Below, one piece after another: positions 5,761 to 5,943 of a stretch of DNA of 5,943 nt. The DNA is taken from positions 1 to 5,943 of the forward strand of contig CANHGA010000136.1 in NCBI GenBank assembly GCA_947460085.1. The letters run 5' to 3'. The first letter of the stretch is position 1. Each line of letters starts with the position of its first letter. This DNA comes from Synechococcaceae cyanobacterium. GTDB lineage: Bacteria > Cyanobacteriota > Cyanobacteriia > PCC-6307 > Cyanobiaceae. Position numbers and translations under genes: made by a program. Under the pieces are notes generated by a model. That model ran no database searches, was not told the origin of the DNA, and saw nothing but the letters and a program-made list of their open reading frames with translations.

Positions 5761-5781
5761 CCGCCTTCGCGGGTTTTCCGC
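5761..5781 (+). other. Competing small hairpins in the psbD leader
   Basis: A central GCGG (5769-5772) can pair with CCGC at 5761-5764 (loop CTTC) or with CCGC at 5778-5781 (loop GTTTT). A third CCGC lies at 5783-5786. The alternatives are mutually exclusive and end 10-15 bases before the psbD ATG, where no Shine-Dalgarno sequence is visible. The stems are only four base pairs, so this could be chance in a GC-rich region. Confidence 0.25.
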
Positions 5782-5795
5782 ACCGCTTCATCACC

Positions 5796-5943
5796 ATGAC
5801 GATCGCTGTAGGGCGCGCGCCAGCAGCACGGGGATGGTTCGACGTCCTCGATGACTGGCTCAAGCGCGACCGCTTCGTATTTGTGGGCTGGTCTGGTCTG
5901 CTGCTGTTCCCCACGGCCTATTTGGCCCTGGGCGGCTGGCTGA
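5796..5943 (+). CDS. psbD: PsbD, photosystem II D2 protein (N-terminal part, runs off right edge)
   Basis: The first 49 codons of the D2 reaction-centre subunit are present. D2 pairs with D1 to bind the primary pigments and quinones of photosystem II in the thylakoid membrane. The start MTIAVGRAP, then RGWFDVLDDWLKRDRFVFVG and WSGLLLFPTAYLALGGWL, is unmistakable, and the last stretch is the beginning of the first membrane helix. The frame runs to 5942 with one extra base. From memory, homologues read APQRGWF where this protein has APAARGWF, so a one-residue difference in the N-terminal stromal tail is likely. No Shine-Dalgarno sequence is visible before the ATG. psbC usually follows and overlaps psbD in cyanobacteria, but it would lie beyond the window. 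Confidence 0.97.
   Translation, partial: MTIAVGRAPAARGWFDVLDDWLKRDRFVFVGWSGLLLFPTAYLALGGWL

Noticed and set aside
5198..5854. Plus-strand frame of 218 codons opposite ycf4 and reaching into psbD
   Set aside because: It overlaps the psbD start in another frame and is antisense to ycf4; no family features.

Overview
This window looks like a chromosomal core segment from an alpha-cyanobacterium of the marine or freshwater Synechococcus/Cyanobium type. It is GC-rich, its coding density is very high and its intergenic gaps are short. It carries psbD, ycf4, ycf39 and a picocyanobacterial-type petM around two housekeeping genes. By eye I saw no perfect HIP1 octamer (GCGATCGC), no mobile element, no CRISPR array, no tRNA and no rRNA. 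Every gene but two can be assigned to a known family.

Layout. Positions 1-103 hold the basic C-terminal tail of an unidentified plus-strand gene. It converges, with a 4-base gap, on a small minus-strand hypothetical gene (108-323). Upstream of that, also on the minus strand and transcribed in the order trm1, petM, ycf39, lie the tRNA dimethyltransferase gene (1532-2779), the 33-residue cytochrome b6f subunit (1398-1499) and the photosystem II assembly factor (380-1342). A divergent junction near 2700-2780 separates trm1 from a plus-strand pair: an alpha/beta hydrolase (2721-3704) and the acetolactate synthase regulatory subunit ilvN (3739-4269). ilvN converges on a minus-strand pair, ycf4 then a lipoprotein cyclophilin (5596-4287), which overlap by one base. 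The short interval 5597-5795 separates ycf4 from the divergent psbD, which runs off the right edge.

How the genes fit together. Four genes concern the photosynthetic membrane: PsbD (D2) is a photosystem II core subunit, Ycf39 helps assemble the early photosystem II reaction centre, Ycf4 helps assemble photosystem I, and PetM is part of the cytochrome b6f complex. The cyclophilin is translationally coupled to Ycf4 and is exported as a lipoprotein, so a folding role on the periplasmic or lumenal side is plausible. IlvN (branched-chain amino acids) and Trm1 (tRNA modification) are metabolic or housekeeping genes without an obvious link to the rest.

I found no convincing undescribed system. The most interesting sequence-level items are a 21-base-period duplication that places two in-frame stop codons on each strand where ilvN and the cyclophilin converge, the overlapping divergent trm1/hydrolase starts, a basic-hydrophobic segment in the hydrolase cap, and a palindrome plus competing small hairpins upstream of psbD.
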